From assembly GCA_026874595.1 (NCBI GenBank), contig CM049319.1, forward strand, positions 15,773,601-15,837,600: 64,000 bases of DNA. The letters run 5' to 3'. The notes beneath the pieces are model-generated. The model made no database searches. It was not told where the DNA came from and saw only the letters and a list, made by a program, of their open reading frames with translations. Positions 22,446 through 36,400 of this stretch are shown here, piece by piece (the first letter of the stretch is position 1; the number at the start of each line of letters is the position of its first letter). Source of the stretch: Sipunculus nudus. Its lineage: Eukaryota; Annelida; Sipuncula; Golfingiida; Sipunculidae. The translations under genes and the position numbers were made by a program.

Positions 22446-25400
22446 GTTACCTGGTGTGAAATCAGAAGTTGTTTTATGGGAGATTTTCCTCACAATAAAA
22501 TTTGGTAGCTGGGTATGAATAAGAAAAGCACTGAAATGGTGGCACAGTATTTAAAAGTACATTCACTGAATTAGGTAACAGATTTCCCTTGGTTTATTAC
22601 TTTCTCTGTGTCACCTTCCTGTTTGATTGTTTATCTGATGGTCTGTCCTCTATCTAGTATTTCACTGTGTGTGTCCCTGTCATTGCCAGTTACCACATCC
22701 TTGCAAAATGCCTGTCATGCAAGTGTTGAACTGCAGCTACTGGTCTTTGTTTCTGTTTAAAAAAATCAGGACCATGCATTTGTTGTAGAATGAAAAAAAG
22801 GAGGCTTACAGCACATATTTTACTACTAGGAATGAGTTTTTGATAGATTATAATTATAATCAATAATCTGTCAGGTTGATGGAAATGATCCAATGATCAA
22901 TCTTGTAGTGCCATAATCAATGTAAATTTTTGCAGGTTAATTACGCTTTATGATAAGGAAATGTGTGCTTTTATAAAAATTTTGCAAGTAAACTAGAAAA
23001 ATGTCTACATTAACTAAAAAACTTACTTCCTAAGTTACAATAAATATACAATATATATATGTAGGCTAAAGAATTATGACATCATTAACCTGAATGTACA
23101 TCAACATATCATTTGAGATGATGTACTGGTCTATATACATGGTCTGGAAGTTCATGCTTCTAAAGAATTGATTATTTCCAATAATTGGTTGGTAGAGGTC
23201 AACAGATTTTTACTGATGGTTGATCATGAAATTACAACCGATTCCCAACACTAGCTTAAAAACTCTTCTGTTTACCCTAAAATTTTCTCTGTATAATTGA
23301 TTGTACTTCAATCTGGATCTCAGTGATGTTGGTAATAGAAACACAGCATAGAGTTAAATTAAAAATACAAGGGGGTGTACTGCTTTTTGTGACTTTTTGT
23401 TTGACATATGTATCCACCTACCTAGTAATAGTATATAAGTTATTTACCCGACTTTGACAAGGGGAAATGAACAAATGCTTGCGGGCTGATGGTGAGAGCC
23501 TCGGCAGAACTTGGCAGTTTTTTATTGTGACACCTGGGATAAATTCACACCAGAAAGTAGGTACAGGTATCTAACGTTTCCCAAAATTGCTCTGTCACTC
23601 ATTGAAATCTCTTACAAAGTTACCCACATTGGTAAAATGCATATAAAATGCAGATTGACATCTTAAGACACATATGCATAAAAATACAACTCACCTTTTC
23701 AGTTGGAAAGGTAATTTATGATTACCTAACTCATGTAAGAAGATTTGCATCAATTTCTAAGATACAGTTGATTGTATAAACTAATGGAACTAATTATCTT
23801 AAAGGGTACTATGGTGTACTTCTTGATTCAGACCTCATGATTTACTTTTCAGTTTGTGTAGAGCTAGTTATGGCATAAGGTGTCAGTCTTTATATATTTT
23901 TATTGAATAGATTGTTATTTAATCCCTATATTTAAGGAAGTTTTTTATTTAAATAATAACAAGGAAGTTTTCAAGTATTTTAATATGGCCTAAAGTTAAA
24001 CTTACAGAGAATCCTCATAACAAAGATTATATTCATGCACCATCAAACAGTACTGGTCTGCAAGACATTCTCATTAAATATTGATCTTAAAAAGAAATGA
24101 AGTGTCAGCAGACAATAAGAAAAGTGTTCAAGCAAAAATTTGATAAATATTTTAAGTGAATTAGTATATAATTTCTTATAAAAGGGGATTTAAATTCCTA
24201 AATCAATACATGTAAAATTCTTATAATATATGTGTGACAGGAGTATTACAATGCATTGATTTGTTTTATTAATTGATACATGTAAGTAAGTAATAACAAG
24301 TATATAAAAGCACACTTATTGCCTTATAATAACTTCTAATTGGACCTCCATATTGGTGATTTGTATCTGTTCACTGAGCATGAGGGCTGTTATGAGGAAC
24401 AGGTTTGTCCCCACTTCAGTTCTGTCAAGTCCATTCAGGACAGCCATGAATAAACATAGGTATTTGTACATAGGGGCTGGATTGTGTGTCAATATATGAC
24501 TGTAATACATGTGAGTGACTCAGTAAATATGCACATGGATTATAATAGTGAATGGTACAAAAGGATAGGTGACCAATTTCTAACCTTTATCTATGCTGTT
24601 AGTGAACAGTGTAGAGGGAAAATTGACCAATTTCTAACCACATTTTGTGCTGATGTAACCATTGTGAAACAAATTTTTGACTTATTGCCTGCTGTTTAGG
24701 ACATTGCTTCAGGATTTTACTATAGTGTTTATTCTTAATCATATTGTCCTGATTTGCACATATGATTTTCTCATGTAAACCTGTTTGCATACTGGCATTG
24801 TAACTTGTAATATAGGTTTTGTATATTTGCATAGGAAAACATGTTGTGGCCCATCTGTTATCCCAAACTGGCCTCCTTATTGTATTCATATACAGTATTT
24901 CATGATAGACCCACACTGTATACCAATAGGTTGAGCTGTCTGTTGAATCAGGGTGGATATTATATAGTTAATATATTATATAAGGATTGACATACATTTA
25001 CCATTTAGATGACATTGTTTTCAGTTGGCATTGAGAACTATACCAAAAAAAACCCCATTACACTGACTGGCAGCTGAGTTGCCTATCATTTTATCATCTT
25101 TTTCATTGCACAGTTAAGTCCAGATTGATGACCAGTTTGACCACCAAGATGCGACAACTCACTTGTTCCAGTCTAAGTATGTGAATGCTTCTTATATACG
25201 GCACCACAACCACAATCCCATAAACATGACCCTTTTGTTCCAAACATGTCATATTAGTAATAGTTAGGTTGTAAAATGAATATATATTTAATGTTATATT
25301 TCTATTGTTTGAAATTTATTATTTTAGTGATTATTGTAAATATAATAGATTATTTAAAATGAGTTATACCTGTGGCAGAGGTGCATATGTTCTGGTAGTA

Positions 25401-26023
25401 TATTCCCTGAAAATTAACCCAAGCAGATATTTTTCCAATCCTTGCAAAACAGCATCAGACATTTTTCATTTGAACATACCCTAGCTGTATCACAGTATTA
25501 TACATCCAAGTATACTATAAGCAAGCAGTGTTATTTATAAAAGGTGTTCAGAGAGCTTGGGAGCCTGGGAGAGTTAAATTAACAGTAGCTCTCAGTCTGT
25601 GTTAAATTAACATGACACATCTGGTAGCTAGAGGTGACATTACGCAGTTCACTTACAGAGGATTATCAATAGCATTCCCTGCTTGTGATACAGAGACCTG
25701 ATGGGTGTCAGCTTGGACAACAGTCTGCTTATTCCAAATTTATCTCTATGCTCTACCTTTACAAACATACAGAAGTGTAAAGTGATGGTAAAATATTGAT
25801 TACAGTGCAGCATACCTTTGTGCTCACCTGTGTAATGACATTTGTCACATTTCACAGGTGGAAACAATGTTCACCTGATGTGTTACCAGTTGATGGATAA
25901 CATGATTTCTGTGGGCTTTTAGTTCGCAACTGAATAATTACATAAAATGGAAGTTGGTCTAGTCACTCTTGTGATGATTTAATTATGAGTACTTAATACT
26001 TAATAGCGAATTGTATTTGTTTT
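22446..26023. other. Intron 1, unassigned AT-rich stretch
   Basis: No exon or defined repeat recognised. A short direct repeat GACCAATTTCTAACC occurs at 24570 and 24624. Confidence 0.5.
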
Positions 26024-26165
26024 ACAGAAGAAGGCTGAGTAGTCAGTTAATTATAAGAATTAACAAATTATATGTGTATCACAGGAGATGGCAGAGTACT
26101 CATTTAATTATAAATATTGACATATTATATTTGTATTACAGAAGATGGCCAAAATAGTCAATTAA
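26024..26165 (+). repeat. 57-bp tandem array, left part
   Basis: ACAGAAGATGGC-like starts fall at 26024, 26081 and 26138 (steps of 57). Each is followed by a TAGTCAGTTAATTATAA-like stretch and AACAAATTATAT. The array resumes after the TTAA-flanked insert, with another start at 26695. Confidence 0.85.
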
Positions 26166-26670
26166 TTAAAGGGATATAATCAGGAGCTAAATTATGCGTA
26201 TTCTTTCACACTGTCAGTTCAGTATTACTTTATACAAATGTTTCCCAGCATAACCATCCCAGCACACGGTCTCATTTCCTTGGATACGGCTGTTTAACAC
26301 CATGTTATGGCTCTGCTTGTTGGTAAACACAGTCTGTTTACCATAACAAGGCCATGTGACTGGAGGTCTGATTAAGAGGGTAACACGCAGATTTTCAGCC
26401 AGCAGAAACATGTATTACATTTTTTGGGCCAAGTCAGTCAGGGCATCTCCTGATTGACAAGTGATTTGGCTCAGAGATGCACACGGTCCCAAGCGCTGTG
26501 TTTATGTTTACACCTGTCATTGTGCCCGGTCCACTGTTTTTAACATTCATTTACAGGATAAAGCAAACGGGTTCAGGGCAATATTTTGGCAGGTACAGGT
26601 TTATTTTAAACGGAAGAAGCTGTTTTTTGTGTCAACAAAACATGCTTTATAGGTGATTGGGCCCCTTTAA
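26166..26670 (-). mobile_element. TTAA-flanked non-autonomous element, copy 2
   Basis: TTAA stands at 26166-26169 and 26667-26670. The left end AGGGATATAATCAGGAGC matches the reversed right end of the copy at 6622-7104, so the two are inverted with respect to each other. It interrupts the 57-bp tandem array at a TTAA within the unit, which shows the insertion is younger than the array. Confidence 0.8.
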
Positions 26671-26765
26671 AGTCTTAACAAATTATATTTGGTTACAGAA
26701 GATGGCTCAGTAATCATTTAATGATAAACTTGTATTAACAAATTATATATGGTAATACACAGAAA
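26671..26765 (+). repeat. 57-bp tandem array, right part
   Basis: AACAAATTATATTTGGTTAC is followed by ACAGAAGATGGCTCAGTAAT at 26695. Another AACAAATTATATATGG lies at about 26738. Confidence 0.75.
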
Positions 26766-27508
26766 CACAATAATAATCAGGGACATTAGGTAATGCTGCT
26801 GCTAAATATTCAAAGCCATTTTGATTCAAAGTATTTTGATTCAAAGCCTAACAACTAATTTAACAACAGAATATATTTGGTTGGATTAACCAGTAAATGA
26901 ATTGTAGACCTGTTATTAATATTGTAGTTAATAGATTAATTATTTGTCTGTAGTGAATGAAAAATAACGGGTTTATATAAACTGGTATATCTTAGGCTGA
27001 TACTGTATATTTTAGTTAGTATAAAGGCCCAGTTGTAAACCATCAGATAAGAAAGTGCAACAGGATGCCAGGGTACCCCACAAATAAGTAGATTATCACT
27101 GTAATGAGATAACAGTTATGTCTCTGTGATAATCATCATTACAGTGAGATAGCACTTGCCACATCAAAGCCCATATATGAATTAAATGAGACAAGTGAAG
27201 CATCTTGCAGTTAATGGTGAAAAAAAACTTCAAAGGTCTGCCTTTTAAATATTCTGGTGATGCTCTTCTACTAGCTGGTCATATGTTTTGTTGTATATTC
27301 ATTTTCCTTTTAATTGATGAGAATATCATGTTTTCATGAGAATAAAGACTGCATGAAAAACAATTTTCTGAGATGTTGTTTTTCATATAGTAATCATTTA
27401 TGGACACTGGACAGAGGACAGCATGTTCAAGGCACACACATCTTGTATTCAAACAAAAAGAAATTAGTGTCCACTCATGTCCAGCAGGGGGCAGACTTAA
27501 TACATATA
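26766..27508. other. Intron 1, unassigned
   Basis: No exon or mobile element recognised. A local inverted similarity around TATCACTGTAATGAGATAAC (27085-27104) and CATTACAGTGAGATAGCA (27132-27149) is the only structure seen. Confidence 0.45.
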
Positions 27509-27692
27509 CAGTGAAACCTCATTGTGTCTAAGTCAAAGGGATCCTCAGAAAACTTCGACACATCAGAGGTTTGACACAAGCAGTTTATTTTTGGTAATAA
27601 TTTAACTAGAGTTTTCCGGAATATAGAGTCTGTAACTTCAACATAAGTGGGGTATTCGACATAAGCGAGTTCAACACAACGAGGTTTCACTG
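27509..27692. mobile_element. TA-flanked MITE (Tc1/mariner- or pogo-like)
   Basis: A 184-bp element bounded by TA on both sides. The terminal inverted repeats CAGTGAAACCTCATTGTGT and, reversed from the right, CAGTGAAACCTCGTTGTGT match at 18 of 19 positions. A TA target with a CAGT start is typical of Tc1/mariner/pogo-derived MITEs. No coding capacity. Confidence 0.88.
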
Positions 27693-27694
27693 TA

Positions 27695-30600
27695 TTACAC
27701 ATTTACAATATAATGGATGTTTATATAAACTAGCAGTCTGCTGGTCAGTAATTTAAAATTCATAATCTCAGTTCACACCTTTGGAAGACTTTCTTTATAT
27801 ATATGCACAGAAGTCTACATTCAACTATAAGATTTAATCAGTTTTCTTGTTGAATTAAATTTATCATCGGTTGTAAATAGTAATTGCATTGATTACATCA
27901 TGTGCAGATGTGAAAGTTATTTTTGCAAGAAAATGAGCTTGCTTTTGCATTTTTGCATAACATTGTCTCAGTGGTTTAACATGTCAGTAGCATCTGTTAC
28001 ATATACTGGTAGCTGAGAATCCTGTTAATTCCTTTTCCAGAATTGATCATTTAAATTTTAATATATTTTGAAGATTGTTCACAGTTTTGATAGGCCTGCC
28101 AAAGCAACATAACAGCAGCACCAGAAATCAAATGGTGATATGTCCAAATATTTCATGGATCTCACATAACATCGGATTCACTGTTTGTTTACAATACTAG
28201 TGTTGGGTGTACATTCTAAACATTGTCATAGACCCCCCAGTGTTTATTCTCTGTTGCCTGTTTCAACAAAGATTGGTAACATTCAGCCATGGCACACTTG
28301 TATATTTACTTTTGTTTTTTACATCATTGCCCGAATAGCAAGGATTGGAGTGTGTACTGTGATGTACAGTTACCTTGCACGGGCTGATTTAAAAATGTCT
28401 CAGAGCGAGTAATGAACATTATATTTTCAATAAAGCTAATCAGCCATGTTTATTATAAGCTGTGGTATTCAGACAATGACATAACAAGTGTATCTCTCTG
28501 ACAAAGCAAACCTATGGCAATAAAGGCGTGGATGATATTTGTACCTGCGTGGGCTAATAATGAAATGGTTTGTGGTTAACCAGTTGTTATTAATGTGCTC
28601 ACAGCCTCCTGTTGACAGAAAACTACATCAGTCATATGGTGTGAGCCAGGTCTTTATTGTATTGATGAACAGAGCTTAAAATTTGTATATATACAGTTCA
28701 AAGTGCACACACAAACCAAATGTCCATAAAGGGGAACTGTGCTAGTGACTGAAAGTGTCTTTATAAAGCACATGTATGTTACCATATACTGATGTATTAA
28801 TGTTAATAATGACATCATTTCCCCCAGACAAATGCATAGAAATAGAATCTCACATCATACCTTCCAATCTAAACTTAGAATAAGCAGTGATTTGGCCATG
28901 AGAGATATATATCATATGTGTAAACTATTGTGTGTAATGTATTATGTACTTAGGGGTTTTCAGGTTTAGATGGTTTTACATTGAACAGGCTTCCATGGCA
29001 ACTTTCTCTGTGGGTGATTAATAACTGGTCTCCAATAGCAACTAATCATGAAGAGAGCATGAATATTTTCCTACAGCAACCATCACTAGTAGATACAACC
29101 TGAGTTGGCCTTGGCAACAGAATGCCAGAGAAAATTAATGCACATGAATGTGTATGAAACTATGTATGGAATTATGGGTGTGTATTTAAATTGATATAAT
29201 ACAGAAAGGTAGCATTTCTTATAATACTATTAACAAATTAAATAATTAAAAATGACTGGTCTTTGAATCCATTGATCCTTTGATCTGTTGATACACTACT
29301 TCTTCCAAAAGATAATCAAGCAGCTGGTTATATTTGATTGACATTTTGTGTTTCAGAACATCATTGCCATTTTAGTGTTTCTGTGGCATGTTATCATTAT
29401 AAATTTTATATATGCCATATAATTGGTCGTCATTTTATTATGTTTTAAAAATGGCCCTAGCTGTTCTGATCACAGTATATAGAAAAAGACAAATCTGTGT
29501 ATTTAACAGTCACTGTGCAGTTCACAGCAATTGTTATTTATTGCATATACCTGTATGCAATTACAGGTGACAGGTGATTTGTGGACTACCTGTTTTGGAT
29601 CCAGGGCTTTAAAAATAATCAAGTAGCAAGTGTAATATTGATCATTATTTTATTTGTCCACCAGAGATGTTGTGTTTTTATTGCCATTTGTTGGTTATTT
29701 GGTTGGTTTGGCTGATTGCAGCTTCACTTTAAAGTTTAATGTGAACATTTTTGTACAGAGTTAGGTTAACAATTTTTGAGGTTATCTGGATCACCATAAT
29801 ATGCTATATATTGCATGTTATGTAAACAAAACAAAAAATATATAAAATTAACCAGAACAGTAAATGTATCAGGTAAATTCACCAAATTTCAGCTTCCATC
29901 ATAAGCTGGAATACAAATTTCCCACAATTCAGCTTGATGTTGGATTTGGTCCTCCAGAACTTTCAGTTTGTAAACCTTTAGGCTTCATACTGAATGTATG
30001 CATGCATTAATGCTTTGCTGGTTATTTCAGTCAAAATACCTCATATACATTAACCCATAAGCATTCATCACTTATAAACATGCATCATTGTCATCATTTA
30101 TTCTGCAAAAGCATATCAAAGGGCTCAGCTGAACCTAATCCAGTGCAGTATTGGTACTGTGTCACAATGCTTCCTTGGGTAATAATGTCTGCTGTTCATT
30201 TTCTAAGATCCAGCTTTCAGCGTGCTCACTTGTCCATTAATGTTCAGTCACAGATGAAGAATATTGATTTTGGGGTCACTGAGTGCAGTTTATGGTCAAA
30301 GGTCACAGTAATGACAGATGGCATGAGCTTGAAGAGCGAGGTGCAGCAGGATGTGAGAGTGAGTACTTCAGGCCTGAAATATAAATGCCATTAAAGTACC
30401 CACTGCACTAAGTAATTTTTGCCAATAGACAGTGTTTCATCATAGTTCACACAATATTTAGTAGTGTCATGAGTGTATTGACAGTGAAACCCAGCCTGAA
30501 CACCACCCTTGTAATTAGACCACCTAGGTTTTAGGGCAGACGCAACATGCAGATATAGTGGTTGATCTCATAATATGATTATTGATGGCTTTGACAAGTG

Positions 30601-31485
30601 CCAATATGATGATCAGTCAGTCTGACAAGATTAGTTATGATTATCAATGAAACTGATGAGAACTGATATATAAAAATACGAGAACTGATATATAAAAATA
30701 TGTACATGATCTTCATGAACTTTGCAGCAGAGGCTTGTAGTCTTGTAGATATAAATTCAAAACTAATTTTATTTTGGCTTCATTGAGACAAGGTGATATT
30801 TCTGTCATTGTGCACTGTGGCAGCATTACTGATAGTCAGAGTTTTTAAATACATCTTGCTTATAAGTTACCATAAAAATTAATATAAATTATCAAAAATT
30901 AATATCTTGCTGATAATCTGTATCAACACTTCTCAGAATACTAACTCCTAATTATATCAGTAGTTGATAGTACAGACTGGGGGTTCATCAGGATTTACAT
31001 TTCCCCCCTGATTGTCAGTCCTACATGTTTATGACTAATAACCCCCCCCCCCCCCCCCCCCCACACACACACACAATTAAACATATAGTGAAAATGCAGG
31101 TGGTTTTGCTGTTAAGGTTTTTACCATATTTCTTTGTTGTGCCTGGAAAGATGGACCTGGCTTACAAGTTGCATAGATTGATATTTATCAGTGTCATAAT
31201 TTTGTGTTATATCAAGGATAACCAGTTGTGTTAACAGTCTTACATGATTCCAAGGCAAAGCAGGGAATAACACAGGCTGTCTTCTGTTTTAGGATATAAA
31301 CTGTTTACTTGGTTTAAACAGTCATTTTAAAATATTAAACAGAAGCAGAAACTGCCAGGAATTGAAAGAAAGGTTTGAAGTCTGATATCACAATGTCTCA
31401 TCTTCACTTTCATCATACCACATAAACAGCCATAAAAATGATACAGGGTTATTCATTCTGCATTTTCCTGCAGCCTTTGACCGAC
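27695..31485. other. Intron 1, unassigned, with a poly(C)/CA tract
   Basis: No exon recognised. A CAGTGAAACCCAGCC segment at about 30481 could be one end of a decayed MITE, but no partner end was found. The longest homopolymer of the window (21 C, 31042-31062) is followed by an ACACACAC run. Confidence 0.5.
31042..31074 (+). repeat. Poly(C) run of 21 followed by (AC)n
   Basis: The longest single-base C tract in the window, continuing directly into about six AC dinucleotides. Confidence 0.95.
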
Positions 31486-31489
31486 AGTT

Positions 31490-31640
31490 GTTAACTCCTG
31501 GGTGAACAGGGCACACCCTTGTGGTCAAGCCCTCGGCATGGAGTCAAAGCAGGGAGAAACAGTATATTTATAAATAGAACTCATAACCTGTTGGTCACAA
31601 GTGCAGAACCCTAACCATCACAGATTCACACCACTACCCT
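31490..31640 (-). mobile_element. Degenerate tRNA-derived SINE (minus strand)
   Basis: Reversed, it reads GATGGTTAGGGTTCTGCAC (A-box-like, 31601-31619), then GGTTATGAGTTCT (B-box-like, 31576-31588). The downstream GACTCCATGCCGAGGGCTTG corresponds to the CACGGCATGG segment of the SINE at 39181. The head is well kept and the tail is not defined. Confidence 0.6.
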
Positions 31641-31644
31641 TCAC

Positions 31645-33224
31645 AATGCTTCAGAACTCAAAATATATACAGTTATTTGTAATACATGTTGGCTAAACCT
31701 CTTTGAGACTCGATCTTCTGTACAAATCGTGTACAACAAGTGTTCTTTTGATCTAGGCAGAGATCCCACAAGCTTACTGGGCTTGTAAGTGTAACTGTAC
31801 AGACTTTAAAGTCCTGTAAGCAACATGAAATACAGTACTCTATTTCATAGAACTTGTAACTTGTAATTTCATTCTGTGTAGGATAAAGCAATTGAATATC
31901 CTTCATTAGGTTTCCTTGATACAGGAGGGAAACTGTACTGATGCCACCCTTACTATTAACCTGTCATAACATTGGTCATTTCTGTCCCCCCCCCCTTCCC
32001 CTTCCCCCATTTTCTGATCTGTCATCAGCATGACTCATTGGTCACTGATTTGTCCTGCTACCCATGTGTAAACTGAATTTTAGATCATGGCATCACCATA
32101 GTTTACAGGGACTGTGGATTACATGGGGGTCTTTCTGCTATTCAGGTCAGGTATATAAAAAGTATATCTACAAAAAGTTTCTCCTTCACCCCACCCCCCC
32201 CCCTTGTTGTTGTATGCTAGGGTATACCTTAAGCATTTATGAAGACAGATAATAATCAAATGTCCTTATTGCTAACAATAACATCAAATGTAGAATTATA
32301 AGGTGATGATCAATGATAAACAATTGTGCTTACTACATCATGTTTACTGTTATTTTTGCTCATGTATGAGCTAGAACTATTTGAAAAAAGTGTTGAAAAT
32401 GACACTATTTCAAATAATTTAAATAATCTTATAAATTCATTCCTGCTTTGATTATTGATTAAATACAGGTTTTGATTCAGTGAATCAATTACTTGATCCT
32501 TTGTTATAGCTCCCTAAATGAGTGTAATCCTCCTTTTCATATTCATCTGTAACGTCAGATGATGTATAGCCAGAGTTTTATCACCTCTTAAATCAGGTGC
32601 CTGCTTCTAAATATATTCTTGAAATTAAACTGTAATGTCATAAATAAGTTTTTGCATCAACATTATCACACATGAATGTTCTTAATTTCAGGTTTATTGT
32701 GTTTGGCAATATCCAAGAATATTTCATGTTTATTCAGTTAAGGCTGAATGGGCTTCATGTTCAATATTGGTGAGAGAGCTGAGCGAGAGAGAGAGCCTAG
32801 AAAGCTATGGTGTTTGGGAATTTTTTTTATATTATTATTTTCATTTTCATTGGTTAATGCACTTAAAAGCAGGTTCAAAAGGGATACAACTTTAAATAAA
32901 TGTATATGAAAGTCAGGAACTTCAAATAAAATTCCAATAAATCAGCCATCAGGGTATAAAGCCTTGTTTTTGTTATGGATATGTTTTCTTTTGGTATTCT
33001 AAATAATACTAGAATAGCCATGGGTAGAGTGCATGGAGCCATTGAGACTAAATACTTCTGGATCCACTTCTTGATCAATGCAAATCCTCACCAAAATTTA
33101 ATTTAGTCTTTAAGGGCTTTTGTCTGTCTCCTCCACTAAGTTTGGTTGAAATTGGTTGAAATTGAAAGTAGTTTTGTGTAATTTTGTTTACCAAAAAAAA
33201 AACCAACAAACAATTGGGCACAGG
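31645..33224. other. Intron 1, unassigned
   Basis: C-rich pyrimidine patches at 31986-32006 and 32190-32203, otherwise AT-rich. No exon recognised. Confidence 0.5.
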
Positions 33225-33445
33225 CTGACCTGTGTAGTCTTAGGAGAGAGCACAGGACTCAAAGCCACAAGATAGTGAGTTCAAATCTCAGCCAAGTGTG
33301 GTGCTCATAGCCTGGTTGATGCCAGGATAATCGTTTATTTTGGCCCTGTCTCAGCTCCAAACTCAGATTTATATTCTGCTGATGTATTTAGTACCTAGTT
33401 GAGCCAGCATTGAAAATGGAGATGGTTACTGCCACCAAAAAAAAA
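33225..33445 (+). mobile_element. tRNA-derived SINE (plus strand), 5'-degenerate
   Basis: GAGCACAGGACTCAAAGCC and B-box-like GTTCAAATCTCAGCCAA (from 33279) match the head of the SINE at 39181. The 3' ends also agree: both finish GGTTAC(T/C)(G/T)CCACC followed by a poly(A) run (33434-33445). The middle is shorter than in the 39181 copy. Confidence 0.7.
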
Positions 33446-33449
33446 GCTC

Positions 33450-36400
33450 CGCTGGTGAAAACAATTTCCTTCACAAAAGTAAAAATGCACACTAAGCAGC
33501 AATGTTTTTTACAGTTACAAAAGTCTGTCTTCATTTGGCATGATTTAGACTCCCCTTCTGTAATGGTTGTGTGTTTTGTTAAAAACATGATAGTTTTACA
33601 AATTGTCTGCATTTAAATTCTTGCCCTTGTTTTGGTTGTACATTGTTTTCATTTAAAAGCCCAGGTCCCTTAATTGAGACATGTAATCTCATTGTAATGG
33701 TTCAGATGCAGGAGCAGTTCTAACAACACCTGATTAAATTGGATTACCTTTGGAACTGTGTTTTTGTAATGTACACAAGATATGCTTAGTGCAGAGAGTG
33801 CAACCTAGGATCTTCCTTAGGGCTACACTAGTTGTTTAGGAATAAAAATTCATTGAGGTGGTGCTGACCTTTGATCTTTGATTTGAACTTATTAGCTGAT
33901 TGATTCAAGTTTTTATTTAAAAATGTGTTTATATGGACAATTTTAGATAAATCCATGATTTCTAATGGAGTACAATGTACTCCAGTATTTGAAAAACTGT
34001 TAGAAAATATATAAATCTGCAGTTTTCTTGTTAAGAGTAATTGGTCAAAAGACTTGACTTGCAAACAGTATTTCTCAGACAGTTGCCTAACACCGGGTCA
34101 CTAGCTGAAACATAAACCTAGGCCAGATTATCTATCCCTGATACAATTTTAATTCTTGGTGGGTGGTAATTTTAAGAGTTGCCCAAAAACAGCATAGACC
34201 TGCGCTGGGTTTAATTTCAGCCCCTGGAATAAACTTGGTTTCATGTGATGATTTTACATATTCAGCCATCTGTTAATGATTCAACTTTTCCTGGACCCCT
34301 GTGGTTCATAGCTGACCCCTGAACCCACCTGTCAGTTTATCATATGGAATCATCCCTCTTACCTGACCCCTCAATAAATCTGTCATTTACTGTGCTGGCA
34401 TTCTAGAAGCCTGCAACCTAAATCTGAGTGCAGTATCTATAACATAGTTACACTAAATGACATTTTCTAGGCATTAGCTATGAGAACTTGTGTTGATGAT
34501 TTATGTTTTACTATAGAGGTATACATATAACTGACATTAATTATGGGGAAGATAAGAGAGGCAGTGGAAGATATGCTCATGGTGAACAGTTTGCTCCCCA
34601 GGCAGTGGAAAGTCATTGCATAGTTTGCTCTGCTTGTCTGTTGCCTGTGTAACTGGATTGTGATAGGGGTTGACACCGGAAGGCCAGGAAATGTGCTTGG
34701 AAATGCACTGTACAAGATATGATGCAAATGGCAACCAGTCAGAAAATCTTGACATAGAACTTTATCAATAACATTGAACAAGCAATATTGTGCAAATTTC
34801 TTGGCTATTTAAAGGGCTTTCTTACCTCTGCCTTGGGAATGTATATCTAAAAGGCACACTTGTAAATAGTTGGCCAATCAGAAAGCATGTGGAGTTTCAT
34901 ATTGCCCTCTCATGGCCAAACGCAGCAAACCAAGCTGTAACGAAAGGCGCTTTGAAGTTCATGGTATAGACAAAGTTGTGTAAAGTTTGTCAGTCGACAA
35001 GAGAGGAGAAATCTCTCCAAAACCCTATAGTTGAATTCATCGAGTACAGGTCTCTCCTGTTAACTTACGTCACAGATGGAAATGTAACAAGTTGCGGGCC
35101 TTGATGGAGATGTTCCCAGGCCATAACAAGGCACCTGATTGATCATTAATTAAATTTTAACGACTCAAAGGGCAGGAACTGGCCACGCTAGCTGTTAATG
35201 AGTTTGCGGTTGATGATGTTGCAGCAACATCAACTTTCATGAATCATTTTCTGCATCATATTATACAGTGCTGACTTATTACATGGAATATCGGTCTTTA
35301 ACAATTCTGGGTTTCAACTGACTTCTTGAAGAATTACCGAAGTAAGCTCCATAATCCCAAGCATAAAATTTTGCTGTTTTTACATGTCTATATAGTCAAG
35401 TATGTCACGCTGTATATATATAGAACACAGATAGAAGCTTAACATTTTGAGCCACTAAAACCAAAAAAAATTAAGGATCTAGAAACTTTGTTTTTCGTGT
35501 TTCTTGTCAATACAGGTCTGATCATTGGGTCATGTAGTTCCTGTAATGAGAGCTAGAGCAAATTCAACTTTTTTTACATGTCCAAATTTACATTTATTAA
35601 AAAACAGGCTTAAAATAAAACTGTTTGAATAAAAATAATTTTAATATCTAGCTAGGTCAGGCTCCTTTAGCACTGGGGGTTTCTAGGCAATAGAAAATTT
35701 TGTGGTGCAAACATGCCCATGAAAATGATGAAATTAAAAACCAAATAAACCAAATAAACAATGCTGACTCCAGAATATAACATTGATTAAACCTTTGGTT
35801 AAGGATACAGATGAGTATAAATGATCTCTGCATTACAGAACTGGTGAAGTAGACATTGAAAAATCTAGCTGGCACTGCCTGGCCCACAATGAACTGTAAG
35901 GAAATATTGTCTTTTAGCTGCAGGATTTTATGATGAAGAAGGGCCTGGCGCCAGATGCGTGTCTCCATATAAATTGACTGTATGTCCAGTATACAAGCCA
36001 AAGAGCATCAGGGTGGTGCGGGTCAGTCTGTCTGTCCCTTTGCCTGTATTCAACCGACCCAGGTACCTGGGGGACTGGCCCCGCAGGCTGTACCTTAACT
36101 GTAGATTTATTCCCCACCTGAAGTGCCCCAGGATAAACACACTTCCCAGAATGTCCCCATAAACAGCAATAAGTGTGCTAACTGCCGGACGCCTGGAAGA
36201 TATGCGAGGGTATATAAAGGTAGAAACAGGAAATATGATTTACTTGGAATAAGACTGATTGATTGCAGGTGAAGGTGGTAGTGTTCCACAGAGGCTGTAT
36301 ATACTCATATAATCTGTATATATGCTCAATAATATTCACTGGAATATGAAATGTAAGGGATATAGTGCTTCAAGAGGATCATGGGTTTAACCCCACCATT

